Positions 1 to 7,679 of a stretch of DNA of 31,647 nucleotides are shown here, piece after piece. Source of the DNA: an uncultured Bacteroidota bacterium (GTDB lineage Bacteria; Bacteroidota; Bacteroidia; Chitinophagales; Chitinophagaceae); the NCBI GenBank assembly GCA_937928385.1, contig CALEZD010000055.1, positions 1-31,647 of the forward strand. Direction: 5' to 3'. Under the pieces are notes generated by a model. That model was not told the DNA's origin. It did no database searches and saw nothing but the letters and a program-made list of their open reading frames with translations. Each line of letters begins with the position of its first letter. Position 1 is the stretch's first letter. A program made the position numbers and the translations under genes.

Positions 1-52
1 TGTCGCCGTGTTTGATCATCTCGATGATGAAGGTTTTGTGATTGTGTTTCAT
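1..52 (-). CDS. 5' end of a gene running off the left edge
   Basis: Reading leftward from an ATG at 52, the frame is open to the window edge for 17 codons: MKHNHKTFIIEMIKHGD. A consensus Bacteroidota promoter pointing the same way lies at 134-165, so a real gene start is plausible. Too little protein is visible to name a family. The run of five CCACTAA heptamers lies between the promoter and this start. The call rests mainly on promoter plus open frame and could be wrong. Confidence 0.35.
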   Translation of the reverse strand, partial: MKHNHKTFIIEMIKHGD

Positions 53-75
53 GATTATCAGATTTTAGATGGTGG

Positions 76-117
76 ATAGTGGTTAGTGGTTAGTGGTTAG
101 TGGTTAGTGGTTAGTGG
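76..117. repeat. Tandem heptamer repeat (TTAGTGG)
   Basis: Five exact copies of TTAGTGG fill 83-117, preceded by a one-mismatch copy ATAGTGG at 76-82. On the minus strand the unit reads CCACTAA. The array lies between a predicted leftward promoter and the predicted start codon at 52, so it would be transcribed as part of the leader. Confidence 0.9.
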
Positions 118-133
118 TGGTAATTTATAATAG

Positions 134-165
134 CAAATTTACAATTATAATATGATTATAACAAA
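134..165 (-). promoter_or_regulatory. Bacteroidota-type promoter for the left-edge gene
   Basis: On the minus strand TTTG (162-165) is followed after 20 bases by TAAATTTG (134-141), matching the family consensus TTTG / TAnnTTTG. The predicted transcription start is near 125-130, so the leader would run about 75 bases and contain the heptamer repeats at 76-117. No competing leftward gene lies nearby. Confidence 0.6.
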
Positions 166-268
166 TTTTGTTTTACAGGAGGTTTCCCACTATCCCCCTC
201 CCTCCATTAACGGGATAAATGCCGGGAGTGACAAGTAAATAAAGGGGATACAGAAAAGCCGGCACCGC

Positions 269-1936
269 TTACCTGAGGAGTGTAATATCACCCCTGAGCA
301 TCTGCACTCCCTGCCTTGACGGAGTGCTATAGCTGATATGATAATAATAACTGCCCACGGGTGCGTAGTCGGCTTTGTACAGGCCATTCCAGCGGACGTT
401 GATATCATCTGTGCTGAATACAAGCTGCCCCCAGCGGTTGTATATATGCCATGAAAAGCCGGTAAGAGTGCAGGAGGCCCGGACACCTAAATTATCATTG
501 ATACCATCATTGTTTGGCGAGAAGGCATTGGGTACAAACAGGCAACTGTTACAGTTTTGCACATCGAGGTGTACGCTATCTGTGTAATCATAACATTTGT
601 CGCGGACGGTGAGTGTGTATGTGCCGGTAGCCGATGGGCTGATACAGCAGGAGGTATCACCCGTACTCCACCTGTAGCTGCGTGCAAAACCGTAGTGCGC
701 GCCAATAGTAAGGGGCATGTCGTTGCACACTGTCGTATCATTGCCCAGGGTGATACCCTGTGGATGTGTATTTTCCAGCGGAGACACGTCATATTCATCC
801 ATGTACAAAGTGCAATTGACCAACGAAGTGCAGGTATAGTTGCCATATTGATTGACGATAATAGTTTGGGTGGTATCGCCGGTACTCCACCTGTACAGGG
901 CGGCGCCGGGCCTGCCGCTGAAAGTATGCACCGTATCGCAGGTGACTGTTTCAACGGCTGCGGTTTTCGTTTCTTTATAATAATTGACATGGAAAGTATC
1001 TGTTACCAAATGGCAATCGCTAGCAGCTATGCACCAGAATGTACCACCGGCGTCAGTTGCCAGGTTGCGCGTGGTACCGCCATTGCTCCAGCGATATGAG
1101 CCGGCATTGGCTACAGATGAGCTCATGATATAGGGTAGAGCAGGATAAGAACAGAGCGTAGTATCGTGCCTGTACACAACTGTATCGCAGGGTGGGGCGG
1201 TAGTGACAGATACATCATCTATGATATAATATCCATGCACCGAACTAACCGGGGAACCGTTAAGCGGATAAATTTCTATTACAGGGGGATATTTATTGTA
1301 AAAATTACCGAGCGTGAGCCATCGCTCGCCACCACGGGCTGTATAGTAACCATATATAAATGTCCACCTGGTGGTATCGGCAATGAACCCCTTTGCGCTA
1401 TCCTGCATGGGCACCTCCTGCAACAACAAAACCGGCGGATACTGCTGTAAAACGATACTGTCGCTGAAGCCCGCATTAATCCATTGCAGGGCCATTGCCT
1501 TATTGCTGCCATCCCTGGGAAATGCAGGTTGGGCATAACATGAAACGAGGTACCGCTGACCGGGGCGAAGTGCTGAATCCAATTGTACGTGTATATATTC
1601 CTGGTAGCCAACCTGCTGACCAGCTGATGTAGCAGAATATATTACGACGCCTGAGTATGCGTTGCCTGTATGTGCGGCATGAGACCCTAAATAATTATTG
1701 GGTACTTGCCCATTGCAACTGTTGAAGTAATCGGGGGTGTTGGGTATGGGGGATATCCAATTATCTACAGACCGTGGGGAGGGAGTAGGGTTGCCCAACG
1801 GACAGATAAATTGCCCGATACCAACGGGGCAGTTTATGTACTTTTCGAACGAGGGGTTGGGTACCAGGTTGACCTGTGCATGAGCGCAGACACTAATGGT
1901 AACAAGTATGTACAGTATGATGATGAATGCCCGCAT
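269..1936 (-). CDS. T9SS-exported surface protein with CHU_C sorting domain
   Basis: Large secreted protein of about 555 residues. It starts with a signal peptide (start MRAFIIILYILVTISV; ATG at 1936 chosen over an in-frame TTG six codons upstream), then a roughly 230-residue N-terminal region opening NLVPNPSFEKY. That opening is common in Bacteroidota extracellular proteins with a galactose-binding-like fold. Next come three Ig-like repeats, each with a YRWS(N/T)G motif and cysteine pairs. The last ~85 residues form a gliding-motility-type CHU_C domain (VPNAFSPNNDGINDN, then YNRWGQLVF), the type B sorting signal of type IX secretion. The N-terminal and C-terminal assignments follow from family knowledge; ligand or adhesive role is inference. 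The similar gene at 29693 shares the C-terminal domain only. Confidence 0.85.
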   Translation of the reverse strand: MRAFIIILYILVTISVCAHAQVNLVPNPSFEKYINCPVGIGQFICPLGNPTPSPRSVDNWISPIPNTPDYFNSCNGQVPNNYLGSHAAHTGNAYSGVVIYSATSAGQQVGYQEYIHVQLDSALRPGQRYLVSCYAQPAFPRDGSNKAMALQWINAGFSDSIVLQQYPPVLLLQEVPMQDSAKGFIADTTRWTFIYGYYTARGGERWLTLGNFYNKYPPVIEIYPLNGSPVSSVHGYYIIDDVSVTTAPPCDTVVYRHDTTLCSYPALPYIMSSSVANAGSYRWSNGGTTRNLATDAGGTFWCIAASDCHLVTDTFHVNYYKETKTAAVETVTCDTVHTFSGRPGAALYRWSTGDTTQTIIVNQYGNYTCTSLVNCTLYMDEYDVSPLENTHPQGITLGNDTTVCNDMPLTIGAHYGFARSYRWSTGDTSCCISPSATGTYTLTVRDKCYDYTDSVHLDVQNCNSCLFVPNAFSPNNDGINDNLGVRASCTLTGFSWHIYNRWGQLVFSTDDINVRWNGLYKADYAPVGSYYYHISYSTPSRQGVQMLRGDITLLR

Positions 1937-2065
1937 ATAAAAGCAATAAGACAAATGAAGTTACGGCAGTGGTTTGCCGCCGATTGCTAACAAAGCTTAA
2001 TAAACGGGGTGATTTATGGGGTGAATGTTGAACAGGGGAGACAATTCACCATAAGATGCTGCAAG

Positions 2066-2635
2066 CTATAGGGATTCGTCGGGCTGTGTTTTGCTATCGG
2101 CATCTTTTATAATGTTGTCTAATTCTGTTGCCGCTTCGCTGATGCCCTTTACTAATTTCCGGGTTTCGGGGTCAATACCCGGTTTGAATAATTGTACCAG
2201 GCCCAGGATGGTGGCAACCGGTTTGCGAAACTGATGCGATAGTACCCAGGCTATTTCTCGAAGGCTCTTATTCTGCTGTTCTATCAGCTTAGCTTGTTTG
2301 CGCTCTTCGGTAATATCTGTGAAATAAACAGTCAGACCATTCTCGGTAGGGTAGGCATTGACAGAAACCCATTTATCCAGCGAGGTAGCGTATTCTTCAA
2401 AATGCACACTTACCTGCTGTTTTAAGGCCTTGTTGTATTCAGTGTAAAATTTGTATGTGGATGCTTTTGGGAAGATATCCCAGTAGTTTTTGCCAATACA
2501 ATCTTCTTTGCTGATATGGCAGATTTGCTCGAAAGCCCGGTTGATGTATATAAAGTTTAAATCCCTGTCCAGTGTAAAGAAACCATCGCTAATGCTGTTC
2601 AGAATGTTTTCCAGTTGCTTTTCTATGTTTTTCAT
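2066..2635 (-). CDS. PAS-domain protein with H-box but no kinase catalytic domain
   Basis: 189 residues. Residues ~5-110 form a PAS sensor domain (ISDGFFTLDRDLNFIYINRAF start, PAC-like end at YFTDITEERKQ). A coiled linker follows, then a histidine-kinase dimerisation/phosphoacceptor helix with the H-box EIAWVLSHQFRKPVATILGL. The protein stops about 45 residues later, so the HATPase domain is missing. The downstream minus-strand DNA (below 2066) shows no continuation, so this looks like a naturally short protein rather than a frameshift. Short PAS-HisKA proteins of this kind are known in Bacteroidota. It could be a phosphotransfer partner or dimerisation decoy for a full kinase elsewhere, but that is inference. 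Confidence 0.75.
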   Translation of the reverse strand: MKNIEKQLENILNSISDGFFTLDRDLNFIYINRAFEQICHISKEDCIGKNYWDIFPKASTYKFYTEYNKALKQQVSVHFEEYATSLDKWVSVNAYPTENGLTVYFTDITEERKQAKLIEQQNKSLREIAWVLSHQFRKPVATILGLVQLFKPGIDPETRKLVKGISEAATELDNIIKDADSKTQPDESL

Positions 2636-2876
2636 CTTATAAGACTCAGGATAGGGGTTTTATATTTTTATCTTGTTATTTTTCAACTTGTTAGGAATAA
2701 AGATAACAGTTGTTATTATATATTAAAATGCCTGGCAGATTAATTTTGTTTAACAATTATTCAAATAACCACACAAATTAAGAACACTTTAATTTGTCAT
2801 ATATTTTTCAGGCAACTGATTGTTGGTAATTTATAATATGACTGTTATTTTACAGCATAATATATACCAGTGTATC

Positions 2877-3296
2877 ATGACTATGCGCGCTAAAACCTAT
2901 GGACTCAAAACATTAGCTTCTTTCTTATTTGCCTGCCTGTGGATGTATATAATAGTGGGGGATGAGATGAAAATATTTCTGCCGGCAGTAATATTAATAT
3001 TGGTACTCAGCATCTTGTTTGTACCATTGGTGTATATAGATGAGCAGATAATCAGGCTACGGAGTTTTAACCCTTTTGCCGGAAAATTTGAGTTGCGCTT
3101 CGAAGACATGCAACGTATGCATATACATGCGGGAAATATCCGGTTCAGGATGGAGTTTTATATGAAAGACGGTACAAAGCGCAGTACGACAAATTTCTTT
3201 CGCTACTATGATATGGAGGAGGTGTTTGAGCACCTGCACGATTCAGGTGTGGATATCACATCATCGGGTATCCGCACGACTACCTGGAAGAAGTAG
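2877..3296 (+). CDS. Small two-helix membrane protein of unknown function
   Basis: About 139 residues from the ATG at 2877 (second ATG at 2883). Upstream ATG 2838 and TTG 2820 would add a polar tail with no obvious role, so 2877 is preferred, not proven. Two hydrophobic helices near the N-terminus (LASFLFACLWMYIIVG and IFLPAVILILVLSILFVPLVY) are followed by a ~75-residue soluble region rich in beta-forming residues (RLRSFNPFAGKFELRFEDM, FRMEFYMKDGTKR). This layout resembles small membrane-anchored proteins with a bacterial PH-like domain, but no family can be named with confidence. It stands alone between divergent and convergent neighbours. Confidence 0.6.
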   Translation: MTMRAKTYGLKTLASFLFACLWMYIIVGDEMKIFLPAVILILVLSILFVPLVYIDEQIIRLRSFNPFAGKFELRFEDMQRMHIHAGNIRFRMEFYMKDGTKRSTTNFFRYYDMEEVFEHLHDSGVDITSSGIRTTTWKK

Positions 3297-3415
3297 GGGA
3301 TTCATCGAATTTTCAATACCCGAGCATGAAATATATAACCTTGTCGTTGCCAGCGCCCGGACAAATCTTAAAAGAAAATACTGAAAGAAAAGGGCTTACA
3401 CGATGACGAGGCGGT

Positions 3416-4213
3416 TTATTTGCTGCAGCAGGTTTCTAATACTGCCAGTTGTTGTACTTCTCCTGCGGTAAGTTCGCGGTTGAAAATGATGATGTCGTCG
3501 ATAAGACCAATGTAATACCTGCCGACAAACAATGCTCCTTTGTCCTGTACTGAACTGTAGTAGCTAACGGAGGACGTATCCTGCAAAACACCGTCGCGGT
3601 AAAGGCTCATGAGATTCCCTGAACTGCCCCATGTGGCGGCCATGTGGTGCCAGCTGCCGGTGCGCAGGTTCGTTTCATCCTGGCAGGTATTGCCGACCAT
3701 AGGGGATATATGTTTATCCCAAGCGGTGCTATGCCGGGCGAAAACCGCCTTCCTGCAATCGTATAGAGCAACCGACCATTGGCCATGCCGGTCACCAATA
3801 TTTGAAGAAGAATCCCTGCTCAACAGTACTTCGTAGTCTTTGCCGGCTCGTGTGCTGTCAGCAGGATTGTACCACAAAGACACTGTAAAGCCCGGCAGGG
3901 AATTGAGAAAAGATGTGTTGGGCCCGGTAAGAAAATCGCCGCCGTTGAACCTGAACGCACAGGCCGGATTACCATTCCTGTCGGGGGCGGGTGTGGCTGT
4001 TGTGGGATTTTGCAGGTTGGAACCACGCCCTGTGATATCACTGAGGCTGCCGCCGGAGAAGGAATAAAAAGCAATAGCATCGTGGCTAAGTGTAGCAGGC
4101 AGGCAGGGGATAATGGTTTCCGGTTCGTCTTCGTTGGAAACATCAGGCTTATTACATGAATGAAATGCCAGTACCGGAAAAGACAGCAGGATAATGAGCA
4201 AGTATCTATTCAT
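3416..4213 (-). CDS. LamG/concanavalin-like lectin domain lipoprotein
   Basis: 265 residues. The start MNRYLLIILLSFPVLAFHSC ends in a lipobox-like cysteine at residue 20, so a lipoprotein exported across the inner membrane is likely. A short acidic linker (NEDEPETIIPC) follows. Residues ~45-262 form a LamG/laminin-G-3 jelly-roll domain: DAIAFYSFSGGSLSDITGRG at its start, TVSLWYNP, WHHMAATW, and the typical closing GLIDDIIIFNRELTAGEVQQL. These domains bind glycans or proteins at the cell surface. No catalytic domain is attached. Specific ligand unknown. Confidence 0.8.
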   Translation of the reverse strand: MNRYLLIILLSFPVLAFHSCNKPDVSNEDEPETIIPCLPATLSHDAIAFYSFSGGSLSDITGRGSNLQNPTTATPAPDRNGNPACAFRFNGGDFLTGPNTSFLNSLPGFTVSLWYNPADSTRAGKDYEVLLSRDSSSNIGDRHGQWSVALYDCRKAVFARHSTAWDKHISPMVGNTCQDETNLRTGSWHHMAATWGSSGNLMSLYRDGVLQDTSSVSYYSSVQDKGALFVGRYYIGLIDDIIIFNRELTAGEVQQLAVLETCCSK

Positions 4214-4300
4214 AAACTGATAATTTCTACTATTAAGACAGGTGTTATTCTGCGAAGGATAGGGATAGTTAGGGGTTAGTAGTATTTATCTCAGGACGAA

Positions 4301-4480
4301 GCGGGATGCTGCGACCAGTGGGGTGGCGTTACAAACGCTTGTCCCTGGCATCCTCGCCTTAGTTGATTACTAAGATTATTTACAAGGCTGTTACAAACGA
4401 GGACGAGGTGGGGTTTTAAAAGTGGCGTTGCAAACGCCTGTCCTGTGCATCCTCGTTGCAAACGAGGACGAGGTGGGGTA
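4301..4480. repeat. Cluster of REP-like palindromes
   Basis: The gap before the CPBP gene holds palindromes around a GTTRCAAAC core: GGCGTTGCAAACGCC near 4426 and CCTCGTTGCAAACGAGG near 4452, plus a decayed copy near 4326. A shared tail ACAAACGAGGACGAGGTGGGG occurs near 4394 and, with GC in place of the leading AC, near 4458. The left end (4301-4323) resembles the palindrome at 20348-20377. These look like dispersed intergenic repeats. No transposase is adjacent. Confidence 0.75.
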
Positions 4481-4504
4481 TCGAAGAAATTATTATTTTT
4501 GAAT

Positions 4505-5014
4505 ATGCTCCTTAATCCTGACCGATATTTCGCCCATAAGAAAGACTGGTTTGTCCTTTCTGTTTTTGCCGGATCGTTCCTGGTGTTGAAAATTACACTT
4601 ATTGGTATATTGGCCCTGGCCGGCAAATTTGTAGACCTATCGGACATCATAGCGCCGGAACTTGATAAAAGCGGGCAATTTGATGATGACAATGATGTTT
4701 TCTATGGCATAGTAATCGCACCCATTTTAGAAACGTTTATTTTCCAGTATTTGATAATAAAAGGCCTGTTATATGTACAGATAGTAAAAAGAGACCCGGC
4801 AATAGCTATACTGGCTGCTACGATAGTATTCTCTCTGGCGCATGCGGATCCGTCTACAGTAGTCTTTGCCGGAGTTGTGCTGGCTTACAATTTTTACTTT
4901 TTCAATAAGAAGAGGTCGGGCAGCTTTGCTTATTGGAGCACTGTATTGCTGCATTCCTTTTATAACCTTGTTACATACTTATTAGCATACAAATATATTT
5001 CTGTATGGTTGTAG
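4505..5014 (+). CDS. CPBP-family intramembrane protease-like protein
   Basis: 169 residues from the ATG at 4505 (the open frame extends upstream to a GTG but that part lies in repeat DNA). It is a multi-helix membrane protein. The three CPBP (CAAX protease/bacteriocin-processing) motifs are recognisable: motif 1 as APILETFIFQ with E76, motif 2 as FSLAH with H113, motif 3 as HSFYN with H150 and N154. Motif 1 departs from the classical EExxxR: the second Glu is Thr77 and the Arg is Gln81. Similar ETxxFQ variants exist among Bacteroidota members as I recall, so activity cannot be excluded. Substrate unknown. Monocistronic, convergent with the gene at 5141. Confidence 0.75.
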   Translation: MLLNPDRYFAHKKDWFVLSVFAGSFLVLKITLIGILALAGKFVDLSDIIAPELDKSGQFDDDNDVFYGIVIAPILETFIFQYLIIKGLLYVQIVKRDPAIAILAATIVFSLAHADPSTVVFAGVVLAYNFYFFNKKRSGSFAYWSTVLLHSFYNLVTYLLAYKYISVWL

Positions 5015-5072
5015 GGGAGAGCGGAGGGTGGAAATAAACGTCATACGGAGGGGGTATCTATTTCGGGGTATC

Positions 5073-5119
5073 GCAAATCAGGAGATTTGCAGCCAGAAAG
5101 GACGTAGTCAGAGACTACG
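5073..5119. repeat. Two adjacent intergenic palindromes
   Basis: GCAAATC-AGGA-GATTTGC (5073-5090) is followed by CGTAGTC-AGA-GACTACG (5103-5119). They lie between two convergent genes, where hairpins could act as terminators, but neither is followed by a clear T tract. The design, arms closing on a short purine loop, fits the REP-like class at 4301-4480. Confidence 0.7.
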
Positions 5120-5140
5120 CCCAACGGGGGAATAGGACGG

Positions 5141-5911
5141 TTAAAGAGGGTATGGGATATAACTAAATTTTACTGTTGACATTTTCCATATGCCGTCATC
5201 CCATCTAAACATTAATGCTCTTGTGTGATTTTGGGTGGAATTGTCGAGTGTATATGATATTTTGTACACTATTGCATAATCACGCACATCAAGATATTTA
5301 GAGAATTGGGCGTTCATTTCATAGCATTTTTCAACATTGTTTTGGGGTGGGTCAAAGAATAAATTCCCATATCTATTAATCTGGAAATAATCATATTTAT
5401 TCTTTTTGTTAACTGCCCATATATCTATGCTTACGTCGTTAGCAACAGTATTCCCTAAGTTCCCCATGAATAACGTAAGTTTCAAGGAATCGCTTAGTGT
5501 ATCGACTTTTATAAGTTGTTCACATGGGGATAATAATATTGTTCCCTTTTGTAATAAAGTAAGGCTGTCAACTGTATTCTTCAAATGAGCATTAACGCTA
5601 TCTGTCTTTTTGCTATAGCCTAAAATATCCCTTGTCGTGCTATCCGTGATAGTGACTAAAGTATTTGTCTTTGATGCAAACAAGAATATAGAATCATTAA
5701 TTTTTTTTAAATCTTCGATTTTCCTGCCGTCTGATGATTTTTCAACAGCCGTCGCTATAGCGATAGCCGCCAAAAAGAATATGTTAGCCCATTTCTTTTT
5801 GGTTTCATTAATAAGCTTATCTTTTTCAATGAGAGAAAATAGCTGGAAAAGTAAGGTGACGAGAATTAATATTATTGATGGCGAAAAGTAATTTGACAGA
5901 AAATCAATCAT
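5141..5911 (-). CDS. Membrane-anchored protein of unknown function
   Basis: 256 residues, not recognised. Two hydrophobic helices lie at the N-terminus (PSIILILVTLLFQLFSLIE and ANIFFLAAIAIATAVE). A polar, probably helical segment with repeated IxDS-type turns spans ~65-125, and a C-terminal beta-rich region ~130-256 includes LKLTLFMGNLGNTVANDVSI, a pattern typical of Ig-like or CARDB-like folds that present a soluble domain outside the membrane. Base composition is clearly more AT-rich than the conserved genes to the right, which fits accessory DNA. No operon partner. Confidence 0.65.
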   Translation of the reverse strand: MIDFLSNYFSPSIILILVTLLFQLFSLIEKDKLINETKKKWANIFFLAAIAIATAVEKSSDGRKIEDLKKINDSIFLFASKTNTLVTITDSTTRDILGYSKKTDSVNAHLKNTVDSLTLLQKGTILLSPCEQLIKVDTLSDSLKLTLFMGNLGNTVANDVSIDIWAVNKKNKYDYFQINRYGNLFFDPPQNNVEKCYEMNAQFSKYLDVRDYAIVYKISYTLDNSTQNHTRALMFRWDDGIWKMSTVKFSYIPYPL

Positions 5912-6100
5912 AGATAAATATATGATTAATTCCGCTTTCTATTTTCTCATGCATAGCTTTAGTGCAATAGCAATAGGCAGCGCAATGATGGAATTAATAG
6001 TTAGATATAATGCAGGTTCTGCCAAGTGTTCATAACCTACAAAACTGTTAATGCACCGTTTGTTACCAAAACCTAACCGCTAATATCTACTATCCAATAT

Positions 6101-6141
6101 CAGCCCCATAACCCCCATGCGGTGGCATTTGTTTTATAATT
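6101..6141. repeat. 41-bp direct repeat, copy 1
   Basis: Matches 7477-7517 with a single difference (A/G at base 17). It begins CAGCCCCATAACCCCC and ends CATTTGTTTTATAATT. Its 3' end is the start of the TTTGTTYTATAATT motif that recurs at 6241, 7504 and, inverted, at 6822. Confidence 0.85.
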
Positions 6142-6240
6142 CTCAAGAAGATAGTGCAGTCAAACAGTGAAGCTTAACACCGTTATAACGCCAATGATTT
6201 GGGTCAATATTCAGTAAAGCCGAACTTCGCTAAACTATCG

Positions 6241-6350
6241 TTTGTTCTATAATTGTACGTTATGTTACCGTAGGGCAAGTAGGTTAGGGGATTAAATTAG
6301 CGAAGCAATCCCCGTTCTACTTAACTATAACGCTGATTATAAATCAAATA
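6241..6350. repeat. 110-bp imperfect palindrome
   Basis: Outer arms pair TTTGTTCTATAATTGTACGT.. (6241-6263) with ..ATAACGCTGATTATAAATCA.. (6327-6350). Inner arms pair AAGTAG (6277-6282) with CTACTT (6317-6322) and GGGGATT (6287-6293) with AATCCCC (6307-6313). The whole could fold as one long hairpin. Architecture resembles two inverted repeats flanking a structured spacer (REPIN or MITE-like). Confidence 0.75.
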
Positions 6351-6487
6351 TGAAGCGTGGCCTGTTGAGATAGCGTGACGGACGCAAAATAGAGCAATGC
6401 GTACCGACTTACTGAAGGCATGTTTCAATAAAAAATACAGATGTTATTCTGAAATAACTGTCAACCTTGAGGATGGCAGTAGTAGCC

Positions 6488-6718
6488 TTAGCTCCATAGA
6501 ACTAACTCCAACCCGTAGGATTGGATTATTTTTTCGGCTTCTGGTTTCAGAATTGTACGATGCTCTGCGCAGCAGGTAAAAGTTCTAACTTGCGCCTGCG
6601 TAAGTCCTACTGGTTTCACCGAAACTATCACTTCATGTTTACCGTGCGTTGGACAGGGATGAGTAACGCCCAATTGGGCTATTTCTTTTTCTAATGGAGT
6701 TTGGTTTGCCTCTGGCAT
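6488..6718 (-). CDS. Small Cys/His-rich protein, possible zinc binder
   Basis: 76 residues from the ATG at 6718 (MPEANQTPLEKEIAQL). The frame extends to an ATG at 6802, but that extra part covers a hairpin and an inverted repeat, so the shorter form is preferred. The protein has CPTHGKHE near residue 24 and TFTCCAEHR near residue 50; this CxxH...CCxxH spacing suggests a zinc-binding small domain. Small Bacteroidota accessory proteins with a CPxH...CC pattern exist, but function is unknown. It diverges from the gene at 6832 and sits in the AT-rich islet. Confidence 0.5.
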   Translation of the reverse strand: MPEANQTPLEKEIAQLGVTHPCPTHGKHEVIVSVKPVGLTQAQVRTFTCCAEHRTILKPEAEKIIQSYGLELVLWS

Positions 6719-6744
6719 AAGATTTACATTTAGTACGTGAGAAT

Positions 6745-6787
6745 ACAAATGTAATAAAAGCCCCTGCGAAAGCGGGGGTTTTGTATA
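6745..6787. terminator. GC-rich hairpin with GAAA loop flanked by A and T tracts
   Basis: AAAAGCCCCTGC-GAAA-GCGGGGGTTTT forms a stable stem with a tetraloop; flanking AATAC / GTATATT can extend it. It has the form of a bidirectional intrinsic terminator, yet lies between two divergent genes with no obvious upstream transcript. It may be part of a repeat element rather than a working terminator. Confidence 0.55.
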
Positions 6788-6794
6788 TTGGTGC

Positions 6795-6822
6795 GGTAAC
6801 ATAACGTAGACTTATAAAACAA
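6795..6822 (-). repeat. 28-bp inverted motif copy
   Basis: The reverse complement begins TTGTTTTATAAGTCTACGTT and matches 6242-6269 at 25 of 28 positions, so the two copies face each other across the small Cys/His gene. It also resembles 7504-7529 in the outward orientation. It ends 9 bases before the start codon at 6832. Confidence 0.75.
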
Positions 6823-6831
6823 GTTACTGCA

Positions 6832-7323
6832 ATGAGTTTAGCCAATATGATTAATTGGGTGTTTGACTATTTACAGAAGAACACATTTGAAGATAATACA
6901 CTTGATAAAATAAAGCATAGCTACGTTGAATATTGCAATGCTAATAGCATAAGCATTCCTGCCGATAATGAGCTTGAAAGACAATTAAAGGCGTGCTTGC
7001 AGAAATTGGAAATAGACGGGCATGCATATTCATTAAAGCATAGTGAAGATATTGCGTCTAAAAAATACATGTCTGTATTGCCAATTTTAGGCAACCCTTT
7101 ATATTCTGAGATGATTCCTAAGTCGCCTGAGGAATTAGAGGAAGAGCGACATATTGAAAAATATAATAGGCAAATAAAAAAGGCAATAAAGAGAGCAGAG
7201 CGCAACAAGAAAATCAAAGATTGGGTGTATAGTCACTCATCAGATATAGTAATAGGGCTTGTAATAACTGTAGTTGGCGGGATAATAGTTTTAATTATTC
7301 AACAAAAGTGGTTTAATAATTAA
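6832..7323 (+). CDS. C-terminally membrane-anchored protein of unknown function
   Basis: 163 residues. Residues 1-80 are mixed helical (MSLANMINWVFDYLQKNTFE start). Residues ~100-138 are strongly charged and likely coiled coil (EELEEERHIEKYNRQIKKAI). A single hydrophobic helix, IVIGLVITVVGGIIVLII, lies at ~144-161 with a few residues after it, giving a tail-anchored layout with most of the protein cytoplasmic. The first ~70 residues could be a small effector-associated or helical adaptor domain, but no family is recognised. AT-rich like its neighbour at 5141, and flanked by copies of the TTTGTTTTATAATT motif. Confidence 0.65.
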   Translation: MSLANMINWVFDYLQKNTFEDNTLDKIKHSYVEYCNANSISIPADNELERQLKACLQKLEIDGHAYSLKHSEDIASKKYMSVLPILGNPLYSEMIPKSPEELEEERHIEKYNRQIKKAIKRAERNKKIKDWVYSHSSDIVIGLVITVVGGIIVLIIQQKWFNN

Positions 7324-7679
7324 GTTCCAAATAATTAGCGTAATGGGTACGCCAAATATTATTGAAATCAGCATTACGGCTAATGCACTGAATAAATCTC
7401 TTTTCACTAGTTCTTTTAAACTCCGTTAATCCGCCGAGGCGGTCAATTATTGTCCTTATTTTTTACTTCAATCATTCAGCCCCATAACCCCCGTGCGGTG
7501 GCATTTGTTTTATAATTTACATTATGTTAAGTAGAAAAACAATGATAATCAGGGTATTAGCGGATATGCTACCCTTGCGGGTTGTTACTCTGTAGCAGGA
7601 ATTGCAAAACCCTCGCCACTCTCCGTATAAGAAAATGACAAGGGCTCTTGCCTACTTATTGATGGTCACCAAAAAGATC
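7324..7679. other. Intergenic stretch with repeat copies
   Basis: No gene seen. Contains the second 41-bp repeat copy, a further motif copy to 7529, and a hairpin GGGTATTAGC-GGATAT-GCTACCC around 7551-7573. Nothing protein-like reads through on either strand. Confidence 0.6.
7477..7529. repeat. 41-bp direct repeat, copy 2, plus motif
   Basis: 7477-7517 repeats 6101-6141 with one change. 7504-7529 carries the fuller motif TTTGTTTTATAATTTACATT through ATGTTA, which is related to 6241-6267 and, inverted, to 6795-6822. Only one arm is present here; no partner arm follows. Confidence 0.8.

Larger units (their letters stand above)
5912..6487. other. AT-rich intergenic stretch with repeats
   Basis: No convincing gene in this 576-base stretch. 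It contains one copy of a 41-bp direct repeat (6101-6141), a small perfect palindrome CGTTATAACG (6181-6190) and a 110-bp imperfect palindrome (6241-6350). A 60-codon open frame at 6397-6579 has no recognisable protein character and overlaps the opposing small gene at 6488. Confidence 0.6.

Noticed and set aside
76..117. CRISPR array
   Set aside because: Units are 7 bp with no spacers; a simple tandem repeat.
190..990. Several overlapping frames within the CHU_C gene
   Set aside because: They are shadows of the surface-protein gene; only the main frame has signal peptide and sorting domain.
6160..6350. Integron attC site
   Set aside because: The long hairpin has AAC and GTT sequences in the wrong halves for RYYYAAC...GTTRRRY in either orientation, and no integrase is in the window.
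6397..6579. Small plus-strand gene
   Set aside because: No protein-like pattern, overlaps the opposing Cys/His gene, and sits next to the repeats.
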